Below are positions 1 through 9,018 of a DNA stretch of 64,000 nt, piece by piece; the first letter of the stretch is position 1, and each line of letters begins with the position of its first letter. The DNA is taken from the NCBI RefSeq assembly GCF_016616425.1, contig NZ_CP067101.1, positions 6,076,001-6,140,000 on the forward strand. Reading direction: 5' to 3'. A model generated the notes under the pieces. The model made no database searches, was not told the origin of the DNA, and saw only the letters and a list, made by a program, of their open reading frames with translations. A program made the position numbers and the translations under genes. The stretch comes from Bradyrhizobium diazoefficiens. Its GTDB lineage: Bacteria > Pseudomonadota > Alphaproteobacteria > Rhizobiales > Xanthobacteraceae.

Positions 1-750
1 TCGAAGCCGCGGCCCTCGCCCCAGCAGAACGTTCCCGGTAGGAACGCGGACGTTCTTCGGCACCCCCCGGGGGCTCGCCGTGCGTGGCGTCATCGAATCC
101 GAACAGGGGCCGCATGTACCGCCTCGGAAATTGAGTTCTTCCGGCATCTCCGCGATGGCTCGCCTCAATCGCCGAAAGCGCCTCGTCCGATCCTCGGCCC
201 TTCCTCGCCTGCCTCGGTTTGGTAAAGATCGGTTAGCCAGCGCCCGCCGGCACATCATTCGGCAGATCCCAATCTCGGCTTTGCCAATCCAAATTCTACT
301 GGCAGCTTCAGATTCAACGCCGGCATTTCGGACTGCGCCACAAGCCGGCCCGCATCATCTGGCGTCCCTTGCGCCGCTAAAGGCAATTGGGCGCGAATCG
401 TGCACTTCACATGACCGGAAAGGCATGGCTACCCACATCGTCGGCAAGCGCCAGCATGCTGCGAGGCCAAGCGCCTCGGTCGTGAACTTAACTTTGGCTA
501 CATCACCGTCTTGAAGCAGCCGCTATGATCTTCAGCCATCCTGTCGGCCATCGAATGTTCGGTTGAAGTTCCCGATGTCGGAAACCCGACAAGGCTGCTC
601 GCTCGAGCAAGGGGTAGCCGACGCTAGCACTTGATTCACTGGCCTCAAGCGGCGCGTACAACCAAATTCCGCGAGCGGCACACCGATTGCTGGGTGGAGC
701 AGAGAACTGCCACCGCCATGGTCTTGGCGGTCCCATCTCAGGAGTGTCCA
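1..750. other. No supported gene
   Basis: I see no reading frame with recognisable domains or a convincing ribosome-binding site here. An open frame at 80-514 (+) is basic and Ser/Pro-rich and resembles no family I know. The stretch is probably decayed island DNA upstream of the broken modA. Confidence 0.4.
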
Positions 751-1505
751 ATGACGCTTGCCCGGTTTAGCCTTCGCCTCATTGCTTCAATTCTGATGCC
801 TCTCGTGGTCGGAACTACGGAAGCGGCAAACATCACCGCGGCCCTGGCCACGAACGCGCTCATGCCTGCCAAAGAGACCGGAACGTCACTAAGGCAGAAG
901 AACCGACACCTGATGATCCTGTGCTGTGGCGCGAGCGGAACGTCTTTCAAACAGATCACACCGGCTGTATCATTTCAGAACTTTTCCTCAACCAATCGCC
1001 TCTGCATATGCAAATTGCTCGGAAATGGTCTTACGGGTTCCGAAAGCTGCCTCACCGAAGCGACGGGTTGGTTCGGACTGTGGAGTTCGAGTGCAGCTTT
1101 TGTGAATGTTGCGGACACGCTGAAGAAGCGTTGTTTTGCAAAACCGTATACCTGCATTCCGACCGCACCATCTTTCGGCCGAACTCCGTCGAGGGAGATG
1201 GAAGTTATCGGCGTCTGTGAAACGATGCAGCAGATGCGGGTCGAGAGCACGACCCCGCAATCCAATCAACTCGCCGAGACCGCCCATCTCGAGTCAGGAT
1301 TCGTCGCGCTCTCGGAACTCACGGACGGCGAAACCGGTGCGCGTTGGCAGGTACCGGAGGAGTTCTATGGTCATCTCCCGTAAGGCGCCGGGCTGTTGCA
1401 GGTCGGCTGCGGCGAGAAGCGTATACACGCTCTCGTCGATTTTCTCAAAGCACCGGAAATTCGCGCGGCCATGGCGCGCCCGAGCTGCGTGCGGTAAGCC
1501 TGGAG
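751..1505 (+). pseudogene. modA: modA relic, molybdate-binding periplasmic protein
   Basis: The ATG at 751 begins a hydrophobic signal-peptide-like segment (MTLARFSLRLIAS...) followed by ANITAALATNALMPAKE, which resembles the start of mature ModA. Further ModA-like patches are GASGTSFKQIT, LWSSSAAFVN-ADTLKK, and near the end GFVALSELTDGETGARWQVPEEFY. The frame then stops at about 1381, and the expected tail (ALVDFLKAPEIRAAM) continues in another frame to about 1480. Between the patches the sequence is scrambled, as if by compensating frameshifts. In the intact family this protein delivers molybdate to ModBC. Position directly before modB supports the call. It is most likely non-functional. 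Confidence 0.72.
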
Positions 1506-1512
1506 TTGACGC

Positions 1513-2196
1513 GTGGAGGGCCCTTCAGAGATCTGGGTGTCGGTCAGACTGACAATCGAGCTCGCCAGCGTTACGACTGTGGTTCTCTTGATCATTGGGA
1601 CGCCGCTAGCATGGTGGCTAGCGCGTTCCAAGACTATCTGGAGTGAGGTTGTGGCGACGATCATCGTGCTGCCGCCGATGCTGCCGCAACCGGTGCTCGG
1701 CTTCTATCTGCTGGCCTTGCTCGGCCCGACCGGCCCCGGCGGCCTGCTCGCCTCACTCTGGGGCGAGCGCACGCTCGCCTTTACCTTTGCGGGGCTCATT
1801 GTCGGCTCTGTCTTGAGCGCACTGTCTCTAGTCGTGCAGCCGATCCGCAACGCCTTCATTGCCATGGACGAGCGGCAACTGGAAGTTGCGGCCACTCTGC
1901 GCGCCTCTCCGTCCTATGCCTTCTTCACGGTCGCCCTGCCTTGGGCGCGGCCGGCCTTCTTTACCGCCGCCGTGCTTGGCTTTGCGCATACGATCGGCGC
2001 ATTCGGGGTTGTCCTGATGATTGGCGGCAACATTCCCGGGCGCACCAAAGTACTGTCTGCGTTTCTCTTCGAGTATATCAAAGCATCGCGCTGGCACGAG
2101 GCAAGCTTGATTGCGGGCGGCATGTTGGTGTTTGCGTTTGCGGTCATCCTGATCTTGACCTTGATCGATAAATGCCTCGGACGGAGGAGCATGTGA
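1513..2196 (+). CDS. modB: Molybdate ABC transporter permease ModB
   Basis: Inner-membrane permease of the molybdate importer; 227 residues, normal for ModB. The GTG start at 1513 is preceded by GGAG at a suitable distance. Several hydrophobic segments are visible (TVVLLIIGTPLAWWLA; ATIIVLPPMLPQPVLGFYLL; LAFTFAGLIVGSVLSAL). A cytoplasmic EAA-type loop is present (LEVAATLRASPSYAFFTVALP). It follows the broken modA and overlaps modC by 25 bases, so the three formed an operon. The permease looks intact although its binding protein does not. Whether it still works, perhaps with a ModA encoded elsewhere, cannot be told. Molybdenum supply fits a nitrogen-fixation island. Confidence 0.88.
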   Translation: MEGPSEIWVSVRLTIELASVTTVVLLIIGTPLAWWLARSKTIWSEVVATIIVLPPMLPQPVLGFYLLALLGPTGPGGLLASLWGERTLAFTFAGLIVGSVLSALSLVVQPIRNAFIAMDERQLEVAATLRASPSYAFFTVALPWARPAFFTAAVLGFAHTIGAFGVVLMIGGNIPGRTKVLSAFLFEYIKASRWHEASLIAGGMLVFAFAVILILTLIDKCLGRRSM

Positions 2197-3410
2197 GGAC
2201 AGCCACACCAGGCCGGATCGAAGTCGCGTTCAGCGGTAAGCACGCTGGTTTCCCGCTCGATACTGAGTTCAGTATACCGGCCAGAGGCGTGACCGGGATT
2301 TTCGGCCCGCCAGGTTGCGGCAAGTCCACTGTGGCGCGCTGCATCGCGGGGCTTGAGCGTTTGTCGACCGGTTTTTGCGCCATCGATGGCGAGGTGTGGC
2401 AGGACAAGACAATCTTCCGGCCGCCCCATCGCCGTCCGATCGGCTATGTCCTTAAGGAGCCGTGTCTCTTTCCGCATTTGTCCATCAGGCGCAACTTGCT
2501 GTACGCCGCCCCCAAAGCCAAACCGATGCCGATTACGATCGATGACGTGGCCGAACCGCTTGGGATAGCGCCGCTGCTCGACCGCTTGCCGGCGGATCTC
2601 TCGGCCAGCGAGCGGCAGCGCGTCGCCATCGGCCGCGCGCTATTATCCCAGCCCAGAGTGCTTCTAATGGACGAATCGCTTGCCATTCTTGATCGCCCCG
2701 CCAAGCGTGAGATTTTGCCAGGTCTTAAGCGCTTAAACGAAAAGCTCGCCGTGCCGATGATCTACATCAGCCATGACATGGCTGAGATCGAACACCTCGC
2801 CGATTATCTCGTGATGATGGAGCATGGCACGATCACCGCGGTCGGATCGTTGCATACCTTGCAGAGCGATCCGGCGCTGCCCCTTGCGGCGAGCCACGAA
2901 GCCGCTGTCAGCCTTGATGCCGTCGTCGGCGGCTATGACGGGCGCTATGGGCTACTCATCCTCCGCCTCAAAGGTGCGCGGTTGTTGGTCCCGGCGCCGC
3001 CGCTTGCCCCCGGCGTGCGCCAGCGGCTGCGCATCGCGGCCAGCGACGTCAGCGTCACGCGCGAAGCGCCGCAATCAAGTACAATCCTCAATGTCTTTCC
3101 GGCGCGGATTAAAGCTTGTTGTCCGCTCGGCGCGTCCGAGATCACTCTGGTTCTTGCGATCGGCACCGGCGGCTCGGGCACGGACATTTTGGCGCGTATC
3201 ACGCGTTTTTCGTTTGATTCGCTGAAGCTCAAGGATGGAATGGACGTGTTCGCCCAGCTCAAGCACGTCTCGCTGGCCTCAGTTTCTGAATCGCCGTCGC
3301 AAGCCATGGGGGCCTCCACCCCAGAAGGAGATCCGGCAGGCTCCACACTCAGCGACGTTGGTCCAAACTGCGCTACGACCGACGCGGTGCAAGCTGACGC
3401 TGCTTCGTGA
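2172..3410 (+). CDS. modC: Molybdate ABC transporter ATPase ModC (divergent motifs)
   Basis: ATP-binding subunit for molybdate import, 412 residues. Walker A is normal (FGPPGCGKST). The other ATPase motifs are altered: the Q-loop reads YVLKEPCLFPH, with Lys where Gln is expected; the signature is LSASERQRV rather than LSGGERQRV; Walker B is LLMDESLAILD rather than DEPLAALD. The switch His is present (YISHDMAEI). The C-terminal third has a TOBE/Mop-like segment (ARIKACCPLGASEITLVLAIG) followed by a low-similarity tail. GTG at 2193 is an alternative start, but it sits only three bases behind a GGAGGAG. With the broken modA upstream, loss of function is likely although the frame is open. Confidence 0.8.
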   Translation: MPRTEEHVRTATPGRIEVAFSGKHAGFPLDTEFSIPARGVTGIFGPPGCGKSTVARCIAGLERLSTGFCAIDGEVWQDKTIFRPPHRRPIGYVLKEPCLFPHLSIRRNLLYAAPKAKPMPITIDDVAEPLGIAPLLDRLPADLSASERQRVAIGRALLSQPRVLLMDESLAILDRPAKREILPGLKRLNEKLAVPMIYISHDMAEIEHLADYLVMMEHGTITAVGSLHTLQSDPALPLAASHEAAVSLDAVVGGYDGRYGLLILRLKGARLLVPAPPLAPGVRQRLRIAASDVSVTREAPQSSTILNVFPARIKACCPLGASEITLVLAIGTGGSGTDILARITRFSFDSLKLKDGMDVFAQLKHVSLASVSESPSQAMGASTPEGDPAGSTLSDVGPNCATTDAVQADAAS

Positions 3411-3677
3411 GCGTACCGAACCGTGCTGCGATAAACTCCATTTCCTGGTGTGGTGTACGCCGCATCGCATCGAGGCTTCTCACTTGGTTATCGACCTGGC
3501 AAAGAGTAGCTGCGCGGGCTGCGGCTCCGGAAAACCATGAACGAGGATGGATCACCAGGCACTTTCGCAAGGCCGAGGGAGCAATGACCTACTCGTCAGT
3601 TGAACCGAGAGGATGGCAGGCCTTGCTGCCCGAATCCGTACCCGATCCGCTGGCCTAAGCAGCAGCGCCGTCCGGCT

Positions 3678-3902
3678 TCAGCCAACCCGAAGATTTTCAG
3701 CCGACAACTTTCCGGAGCGGCCGGGCAGGAGCTCGTAGCTCACGCGCGCGCCCTCAGCTAGCGTTGTGTGCCCGGCCTTTTGAACTGCTGATACATGAAC
3801 GAAGACGTCAGCGCTGCCGTCGTCAGGCCTGATGAATCCGTAGCCCTTCTCAGGATTGAACCACTTCACGATGCCGATCGCCACTTTCACAATCTCCAAC
3901 AC
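3678..3902 (-). CDS. Cold-shock domain protein, CspA family
   Basis: Small single-domain nucleic-acid-binding protein of 74 residues. Both RNA-binding motifs are present: RNP1 in [13 protein letters not shown] and RNP2 in ADVFVHVSA. The end ([16 protein letters not shown]) fits the family's last strand. GTG at 3902 is the chosen start, and a Val a few codons later is an alternative. CspA proteins act as RNA chaperones in the cytoplasm. The gene stands alone, convergent with modC. Several paralogues are usual in Bradyrhizobium, so I give no specific name. Confidence 0.88.
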   Translation of the reverse strand: MLEIVKVAIGIVKWFNPEKGYGFIRPDDGSADVFVHVSAVQKAGHTTLAEGARVSYELLPGRSGKLSAENLRVG

Positions 3903-4193
3903 TACTCATCTTCGAGCTTCCAGGAACGTGACCGGCGGGGCATCGCGCCGAGCGCCCTTGCCATGTCATGTCTCCTGCGTCGTCTCCGCCCAAAGCAAGC
4001 TTTGAGCCAGACTTGCGATGTCTAATGGTCGGCCCCCTTATACAGGCGGCCAGGTTCTGAGTAGAGGGCGTTCTGCAATATACCGCCAACATTGCAGTCG
4101 TTCCGGGATCGGCCGCGGTAATTATCGGCACAGTGCTGATAGCCTGAACGCGCGCCATCGGGTGTGGGTGGACCCGTGCGACTTCAGCTCAAC

Positions 4194-4361
4194 GGTGTCG
4201 CTTAGCGAGGATGGTGAATTTGATAAAATGCCTCCTCACCAACAAGGAACTGGAACTTATAGCTCACCGTCAATCGGGAAAGGTGCGCCCATTGGGCTGA
4301 GTCCAGTCGGCAGTACCCCATGTTGCCGCAGGAGCGGAATCACCGGTCTGGATTCTCCGGC
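4194..4361. repeat. 168-bp repeat, copy A
   Basis: This stretch is a diverged direct copy of 5427-5595 at nearly the same length. Shared blocks include AGCTCACCGTCAAT and TGTTGCCGCAGGAGCGGAATCA. Read on the minus strand, both copies encode a DSAPAATW segment and end in EAFY-x-IHHPR followed by a stop, but copy A needs a frameshift to join the two. Confidence 0.75.
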
Positions 4362-5426
4362 TTTTTGGACTGGAAGCCACATTCCCTGTGTCGCAGTCAA
4401 TTTTTGGAAAGCTGATAATAAGGACGCGTCGTATTTTCGCCTTTTGAGCCGCTTGAGATTCCGGACGTTACAGTCACGAGCGCGGAAATTCGCTGACGTT
4501 CGCACGACCTGGACGGCTCTGCTCGAGAGAAGATCGAACGGCGGACCCGCGGGCTGGCGGCTCGGCCTGGATCGCCGCAGTTCCGGGCTTGCGCTGTTGT
4601 TCGGTGCTGGCGAGCTCGCGGCCTATCGCGCGGCGCAGGCCGTGCCATAGGCGAGTGCTTGGCCTCCTGAGGATCGCGCTTTGGCAAGTCAGGCCGAGAT
4701 CGGAGCTGTTAGAATTGCGGTTGCAGTCCGCCATTGCCGCGACTTCGGCTGCGTTCGGCAGCTCTGACTGCCTCGAGGAGCAACATGCGGCGACACTATA
4801 AAGGGTGATTTCCCCCACATTGACCGAAGCGCCTTCGATCGCGCTCCTGAAGAACTTGCAGTGTCTCAAAAGGAAACGCTGTCAAGTGGATGGCTGGTCA
4901 TGCGTCGTCGCCGCCCTCCTCGCGCAGTATCCGCAAATAACCTGGCGGAAGACCGAGCGCTCGATTAAGGTTACGTCAATCGCCAGCCGCGGGGAAATGG
5001 GAGCACCTCTTTTCAGCCGCGGCTGCCCACCACAGCCCGCCGACGCGCATGGGTGCTGGCCTGCCGGGCACCGCAGCGATCGATGAAGGGGTTGGATTCC
5101 GACGGGCTATCATCACCGGCAACGAGTTTCATGTGATCGACGGCGCTTGGATGTCGTCCCAGTCTTCGCACGGGGGATGCGCCGGCTTCTTGCGATCCTT
5201 GCCTGCGCCGGTCTCGGTTCAGGAGGACGACCTTCCCTCGAACGCACCGTCGTCTTCGCAGCGAGACTGCCTTTGCAGCTGAACCAATTCGAGCGACGGA
5301 ACAAGTTCGCGGACTCTTTCCCTCCTGGCCACGTTCATCGGGTTCTCCTCCCTCCTATGTTGATAGCGTTGCGCGACATCGGCCTTGCGCGGGGATATGA
5401 GCAGGCTCATTCGAATCCAGACCTAG
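4362..5426. other. No supported gene between the repeat copies
   Basis: About 1.06 kb lies between the two 168-bp copies. Open frames exist on both strands but none has a recognisable domain, and none is preceded by a convincing ribosome-binding site. It may be the decayed content of a lost element or of the gene that carried the repeat. Confidence 0.4.
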
Positions 5427-5595
5427 CGTGTTGCTCAGCGCGGATGGTGAATGAGATAAAATGCCTCGTCATCGCCAATGGACCCGATTGTGCAGAGCTC
5501 ACCGTCAATAGCAAAAGGTGTGCCGAATGGCTGAGCTCGGTCGGCGGAAAGCCATGTTGCCGCAGGAGCGGAATCAGCCCGTCCGGTATTCTCCG
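5427..5595. repeat. 168-bp repeat, copy B
   Basis: Partner of 4194-4361. This copy keeps a continuous minus-strand frame through the repeat, so it is the better-preserved member of the pair. Confidence 0.75.
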
Positions 5596-5650
5596 GTTTC
5601 CGCGCATAAACTCTGACTGAATGGCTCATCGAAGATTGCTTGCTGATCAC
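5435..5650 (-). CDS. Small hypothetical protein spanning repeat copy B
   Basis: A 71-residue frame starting at GTG 5650 (or ATG 5629) and ending in DDEAFYLIHHPR. I do not recognise a family. The only support for coding is that copy A of the repeat preserves the same C-terminal peptide and a DSAPAATW core at protein level although it is frameshifted. No clear ribosome-binding site precedes either start. It could equally be a remnant of a larger lost gene. Confidence 0.3.
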   Translation of the reverse strand: MISKQSSMSHSVRVYARKPENTGRADSAPAATWLSADRAQPFGTPFAIDGELCTIGSIGDDEAFYLIHHPR

Positions 5651-6000
5651 TTAGCTGACGATGGACCCGCTTCATTCATCTGGTCGACCTGAGGCTTGGG
5701 TTGCAGCCCAAACTCCGCAAGTCCAGCGGTCAGAATAATCCTTTCGCCTTGCGGATTGTTTGCGGTCGCACCCCCCCTCGCCTGAGTATCACTGGAATAT
5801 CACGCCCCTAGGGCCCAATCGCGGAATCCGGCCAGGTGAAAGTCCGGAAGCATATCGCACAGCTGATCAAGCGGACGTACGACACGGACATCGCGACGGG
5901 TGTGTACTCATAAAATCGAGGCTCGCGAGCGCGGCTTGATTCATGTCCGCTACCCGGCGCTTTGCGGACTCAAACCGGACATCCCAAAAGCTCCGAAAAG

Positions 6001-6227
6001 GGCCGATGTTGTTGCAAAAGTGTTTTTGGGACGTTGAACAGAAATTCTTAGAACCGCTGATGCGCTTTCCGCGCGACGACGTGAGGGATCATATCGACTG
6101 ATCCAAGATCGATCTCGGATCCCCGTAATGGCACTGAAAGCCGATGCAGCAGCGGAGAGGCCTCGATATCAACTTTCGCGAGATTTTTACGGCAGTTCGA
6201 TTTTCCACTTTTGCAACAATATCGGCC
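6001..6227. mobile_element. Short element with 22-bp inverted ends (IS6-like termini)
   Basis: GGCCGATGTTGTTGCAAAAG at 6001 extends to a 22-bp end that recurs in inverse orientation at 6206-6227 with one mismatch. The TGTTGCAAA core is the type found at IS6-family ends. The 227-bp unit is too short for a transposase and I see none inside. It resembles a MITE or an internally deleted insertion sequence. Confidence 0.55.
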
Positions 6228-6499
6228 AATTCCGGACGAAGCTGACGCAAGACGGATCATGCAGATCGTTTTAGGCGATCACTCGGTGGAATTTGAGACC
6301 AAGCATTGGAACTTAGATAAGGTGTGCTGGTTTTGCCCGATTGGCTTCTCTCAGTTCCTCATGCGGAAAGGAGAGATTCCAACGCGCGTGTGATAAATGA
6401 ACGAATTAGACCAATGTTTGGCGGTGGCGCTCAGTCGTGGCGTTGGACATTCGCCACTCCTCGACTGGCTCATCGGCACCGTTCTTGACCTGCCCTCGC

Positions 6500-7195
6500 T
6501 CAAAATGCTGCCGCTCGTCGAGGCTGAGACCTGGCGTCGACCGGCAATACATCCGCGAAAAGATACCGATCGAACCATGTCGGAAACGCGCGGGCCAGAT
6601 CGCGCTTTCCAGAAAGCTCGAGCCCCAGCCGTTTCGCTTCGATGAAGCTGACGTCCCCCCGCCACCACGCAACTAGAACTGGTAGCTTTGCGCGCACGAG
6701 CAATGGCTCGGGGAACCCGGGGTTCACCAGACAAAAAGATATTTCGGATGCTTTGAGCAGCAGAAAGCGGGGCTTCATAGCGTCGATCTCGAACCGAACG
6801 ACGATCGGTCGAGCGGGGAGCGCATCGCTCCGCACGCGCCGCTGCATATCGACGAACAGCGGCTCCGCGTCGAGATTTTCCTTCTCGGACTGACGCGGCA
6901 GGAAGCGCTGACCCCATGTGCCCAAGGCCATGACGACGGAGCTGATCTCCCTCCCGGACGCCGTGAGTTCATATTCCGGCCCCGAGTTTCCATCGTGGCG
7001 CTCGACTGCGCCGATAGCGATCAGTTCCTGGAGCCTCTCCGACAACATGGTTTTGGAGATGCGAGGAATGCCTCGGCGAATGTCGTTGAAGCGTCGGCTC
7101 CCGCAGAGAAGTTCCCGCACCACAAGCAGCGTCCAGCGTCCACCCAAGACTTCATGGGCGCGCGCGATCGAGCAAAACTGTCCATACCCGGCCAT
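6500..7195 (-). CDS. HxlR-family transcriptional regulator
   Basis: Winged-helix regulator of 231 residues. The N-terminal part carries the HxlR signature (CSIARAHEVLGGRWTLLVVRE; RRFNDIRRGIPRISKTMLSERLQEL; YELTASGRE). The remaining ~120 residues (from about FVDMQRRVRSDALPARPIVVRF) look like the extra C-terminal domain seen in longer HxlR proteins. HxlR regulators are small-molecule- or redox-responsive DNA-binding proteins. The gene lies 83 bp downstream of the EthD-like gene on the same strand and may be co-transcribed with it or regulate it. Its target cannot be told from sequence. Confidence 0.87.
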   Translation of the reverse strand: MAGYGQFCSIARAHEVLGGRWTLLVVRELLCGSRRFNDIRRGIPRISKTMLSERLQELIAIGAVERHDGNSGPEYELTASGREISSVVMALGTWGQRFLPRQSEKENLDAEPLFVDMQRRVRSDALPARPIVVRFEIDAMKPRFLLLKASEISFCLVNPGFPEPLLVRAKLPVLVAWWRGDVSFIEAKRLGLELSGKRDLARAFPTWFDRYLFADVLPVDARSQPRRAAAF

Positions 7196-7278
7196 CCCGG
7201 CAGACTACCAGGTATGGCCGAGTTGCACAGGTCCGGAATCCGTACCCCCGCGCCTGTTGGATTGTGTCGGGACGAGTA

Positions 7279-7590
7279 TTAAGTCTCGTCGGTGACGACA
7301 ACGATCGTCGGCGCGCCGCCGGAACTGATCGACGCGGCGTGTTCCAGGGCTTCCTTGCCGCCCTTGGACGTTGCACAGCTTTTCAGTGCATCGATCGTCG
7401 GAAAGCTTACATCGGACATCCAATGGTAGGGCGGTGGCGCAAACGCCGGCCCGACCACGCGCTTGGTGACGATACCTGTCGCGCCGATGAGTCTCGGGCC
7501 GGCGTAGGAAAGATGCTCGTCATGATAGGCGCGCTCAAACGCCACGGCGTCTTTGGGGATAGGATAGATAATGAGGAGATGAGCTGACAT
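7279..7590 (-). CDS. EthD-domain protein
   Basis: 103-residue protein starting MSAHLLIIYPIPKDAVAFERAYHDEHL. A small ferredoxin-like fold with an early Tyr/His pair is typical of the EthD family. ATG 7590 is chosen because AGGAAGGAA lies just upstream; the frame is open further back but without such a site. EthD proteins accompany oxidoreductases and degradation pathways, and their biochemical role is usually undefined. It lies just upstream of the HxlR regulator on the same strand, so a small stress- or xenobiotic-responsive unit is plausible (inference). Confidence 0.75.
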   Translation of the reverse strand: MSAHLLIIYPIPKDAVAFERAYHDEHLSYAGPRLIGATGIVTKRVVGPAFAPPPYHWMSDVSFPTIDALKSCATSKGGKEALEHAASISSGGAPTIVVVTDET

Positions 7591-8151
7591 GGTGTGTTCC
7601 TTCCTAACCATGAGTGAAGTTGCCAGAGCAGTATGGATTGGCCGGCGTTGTCTGTGGGGTATGGAATTCTGACCTTGCTCGTTGAACGCCGCCCGGGTGT
7701 GGCGTCGCCACGCGAGACCGAGCCGCTCGGTCGTCTCGGAAGCCGCTATCGCGACGAACAGGTGTGATCGCGGCAAACGATGCGGCGACGCCTGTCGCCC
7801 GAGTCCACCTCATTCCGCTCCGTCGCTTCGTGCGGGAGAACAGGATGCTACGACGCGTCTTCCGCGTTGCTGCGGCCAGCGTTGGAATGCCTATCGCTTC
7901 GGCTTCCTCACGTACACGCGGAGGCTTTCCTTGACGATCAATGATTTCGACCGGAGCGTCTCGGCCGGTGACATGTTCTTCGCCCCACTGCGTTAGCGCC
8001 AGAAACCTCGGCGAAGCGGTCCGGATTACGTACCCAACGCGCCAACATTTCGGAGCGATAATATCCTCGAACGGCCTACATAGGAATCGAGGACATTTTT
8101 CGGTGCACGGCTCTCGTTGCTTGCCGCGCATCATTTTAGGAGAGCAGATCA
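7591..8151. other. No supported gene
   Basis: The stretch lies between the EthD-like gene and the thioesterase gene, which diverge from it. The long minus-strand frame across it has no domain I recognise. It presumably holds the promoters for both neighbours, but I cannot identify them. Confidence 0.4.
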
Positions 8152-8580
8152 ATGGATATCCAGATCCCCGAAACACTGGACGCCTGGAACGCAGCCGGCG
8201 CCGATTATCTCCCCGGTCTCCTTGGGATGCGCTTTGGTAAAGTAGAGGCTGATGAAGTTGTCGCGACGCTTGAGGTAAGCCGCGCCCTCCTCGCCTGGCA
8301 TGGCTATCTGCACGCCGGCACCGTGACGTCACTCGCTGACACCTGCTGTGGTTACGGGACTATGCGCGGCCTTCCGGCCGGCGCCAGTGGTTTCACCACC
8401 GTGGAGCTCAAGAGCAACCTAATCGGAACGGCACGCGAGGGCATCGTGGTCTGTACGGCGCGTCCGATACATAAAGGACGTACCACGCAAGTGTGGGACG
8501 CCGAAGTGCGCCGCGAGGCCGATGGCGTCGCAATCGCTTACTTTCGCAACACGCAATTGGTCCTGTGGCCGAAAGCGTGA
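8152..8580 (+). CDS. PaaI-type hot-dog thioesterase
   Basis: 142-residue single hot-dog domain. WHGYLHAGTVTSLADTCCGYG matches the PaaI-family active-site helix region, and GFTTVELKSNLIGTAREG matches the central strands. The end (VAIAYFRNTQLVLWPKA) is also typical. ATG 8152 follows AGGAGAG at a good distance. The family hydrolyses acyl-CoA or aromatic-CoA thioesters in the cytoplasm; the substrate cannot be assigned. A second hot-dog protein (MaoC type) lies 1.2 kb downstream on the same strand, so a shared acyl-CoA context is possible. Confidence 0.85.
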   Translation: MDIQIPETLDAWNAAGADYLPGLLGMRFGKVEADEVVATLEVSRALLAWHGYLHAGTVTSLADTCCGYGTMRGLPAGASGFTTVELKSNLIGTAREGIVVCTARPIHKGRTTQVWDAEVRREADGVAIAYFRNTQLVLWPKA

Positions 8581-8703
8581 TTGGCAGTCGTCGGCTACGC
8601 CGTAACCCGGCTCCGTCCGGAGTGGTGTCCGTCTATCGGCTCCGCCGTCGGTCGCAGAGGGAGCAATTTTTCTTGGGCTTCCATTTCGACTGAGCTGCCG
8701 GTG

Positions 8704-8751
8704 TGGCGCACCCGGCACGATTCGAACGTGCGGCCTCCACCTTCGGAGGGG
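8704..8751 (-). tRNA. 3' fragment of a tRNA-Arg(CCG) gene
   Basis: Read on the minus strand, the segment gives an anticodon loop CTCCGAA (anticodon CCG), a T-arm GCACG-TTCGAAT-CGTGC with perfect stem, an acceptor strand CGGGTGC, a discriminator G and CCA. The 5' half (D-arm and 5' acceptor) is absent: the bases preceding the anticodon loop do not fit. A 3'-only tRNA piece is what site-specific integration into a tRNA gene leaves at one end. It is not a functional tRNA. Confidence 0.75.
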
Positions 8752-9018
8752 ATGCCGAGCATGGCAAGCCGGTCGAGATCGACGCGTTGCTGACCGTGAC
8801 TCGCGATTTAGGCCACCCCGCAGTGACCTTACGCCTATCGATAAGCTGGACCTACGCAGATGGTAATGGATCACACCGGCGTTACCCGACACATGTTCGA
8901 TGCGAACGATGCTGAGGCGCTCGCCAAGCCAGAAGAACGGTTCACCGACAGCAAAGGACACTTGCTCGCCCACAGCACGCCCACGTGTCTCATTTTTGGG
9001 GCGCCGAGCGATGGAGGT

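Noticed and set aside
7604..8332. 242-codon minus-strand frame opposite the thioesterase upstream region
   Set aside because: Arg/Pro-rich, no domain, and it overlaps the start of the convincing thioesterase gene.
8703..8915. Plus-strand frame MAHPARFERAAS...
   Set aside because: This peptide is the usual artefact of translating the complement of a tRNA 3' end (ARFERA).
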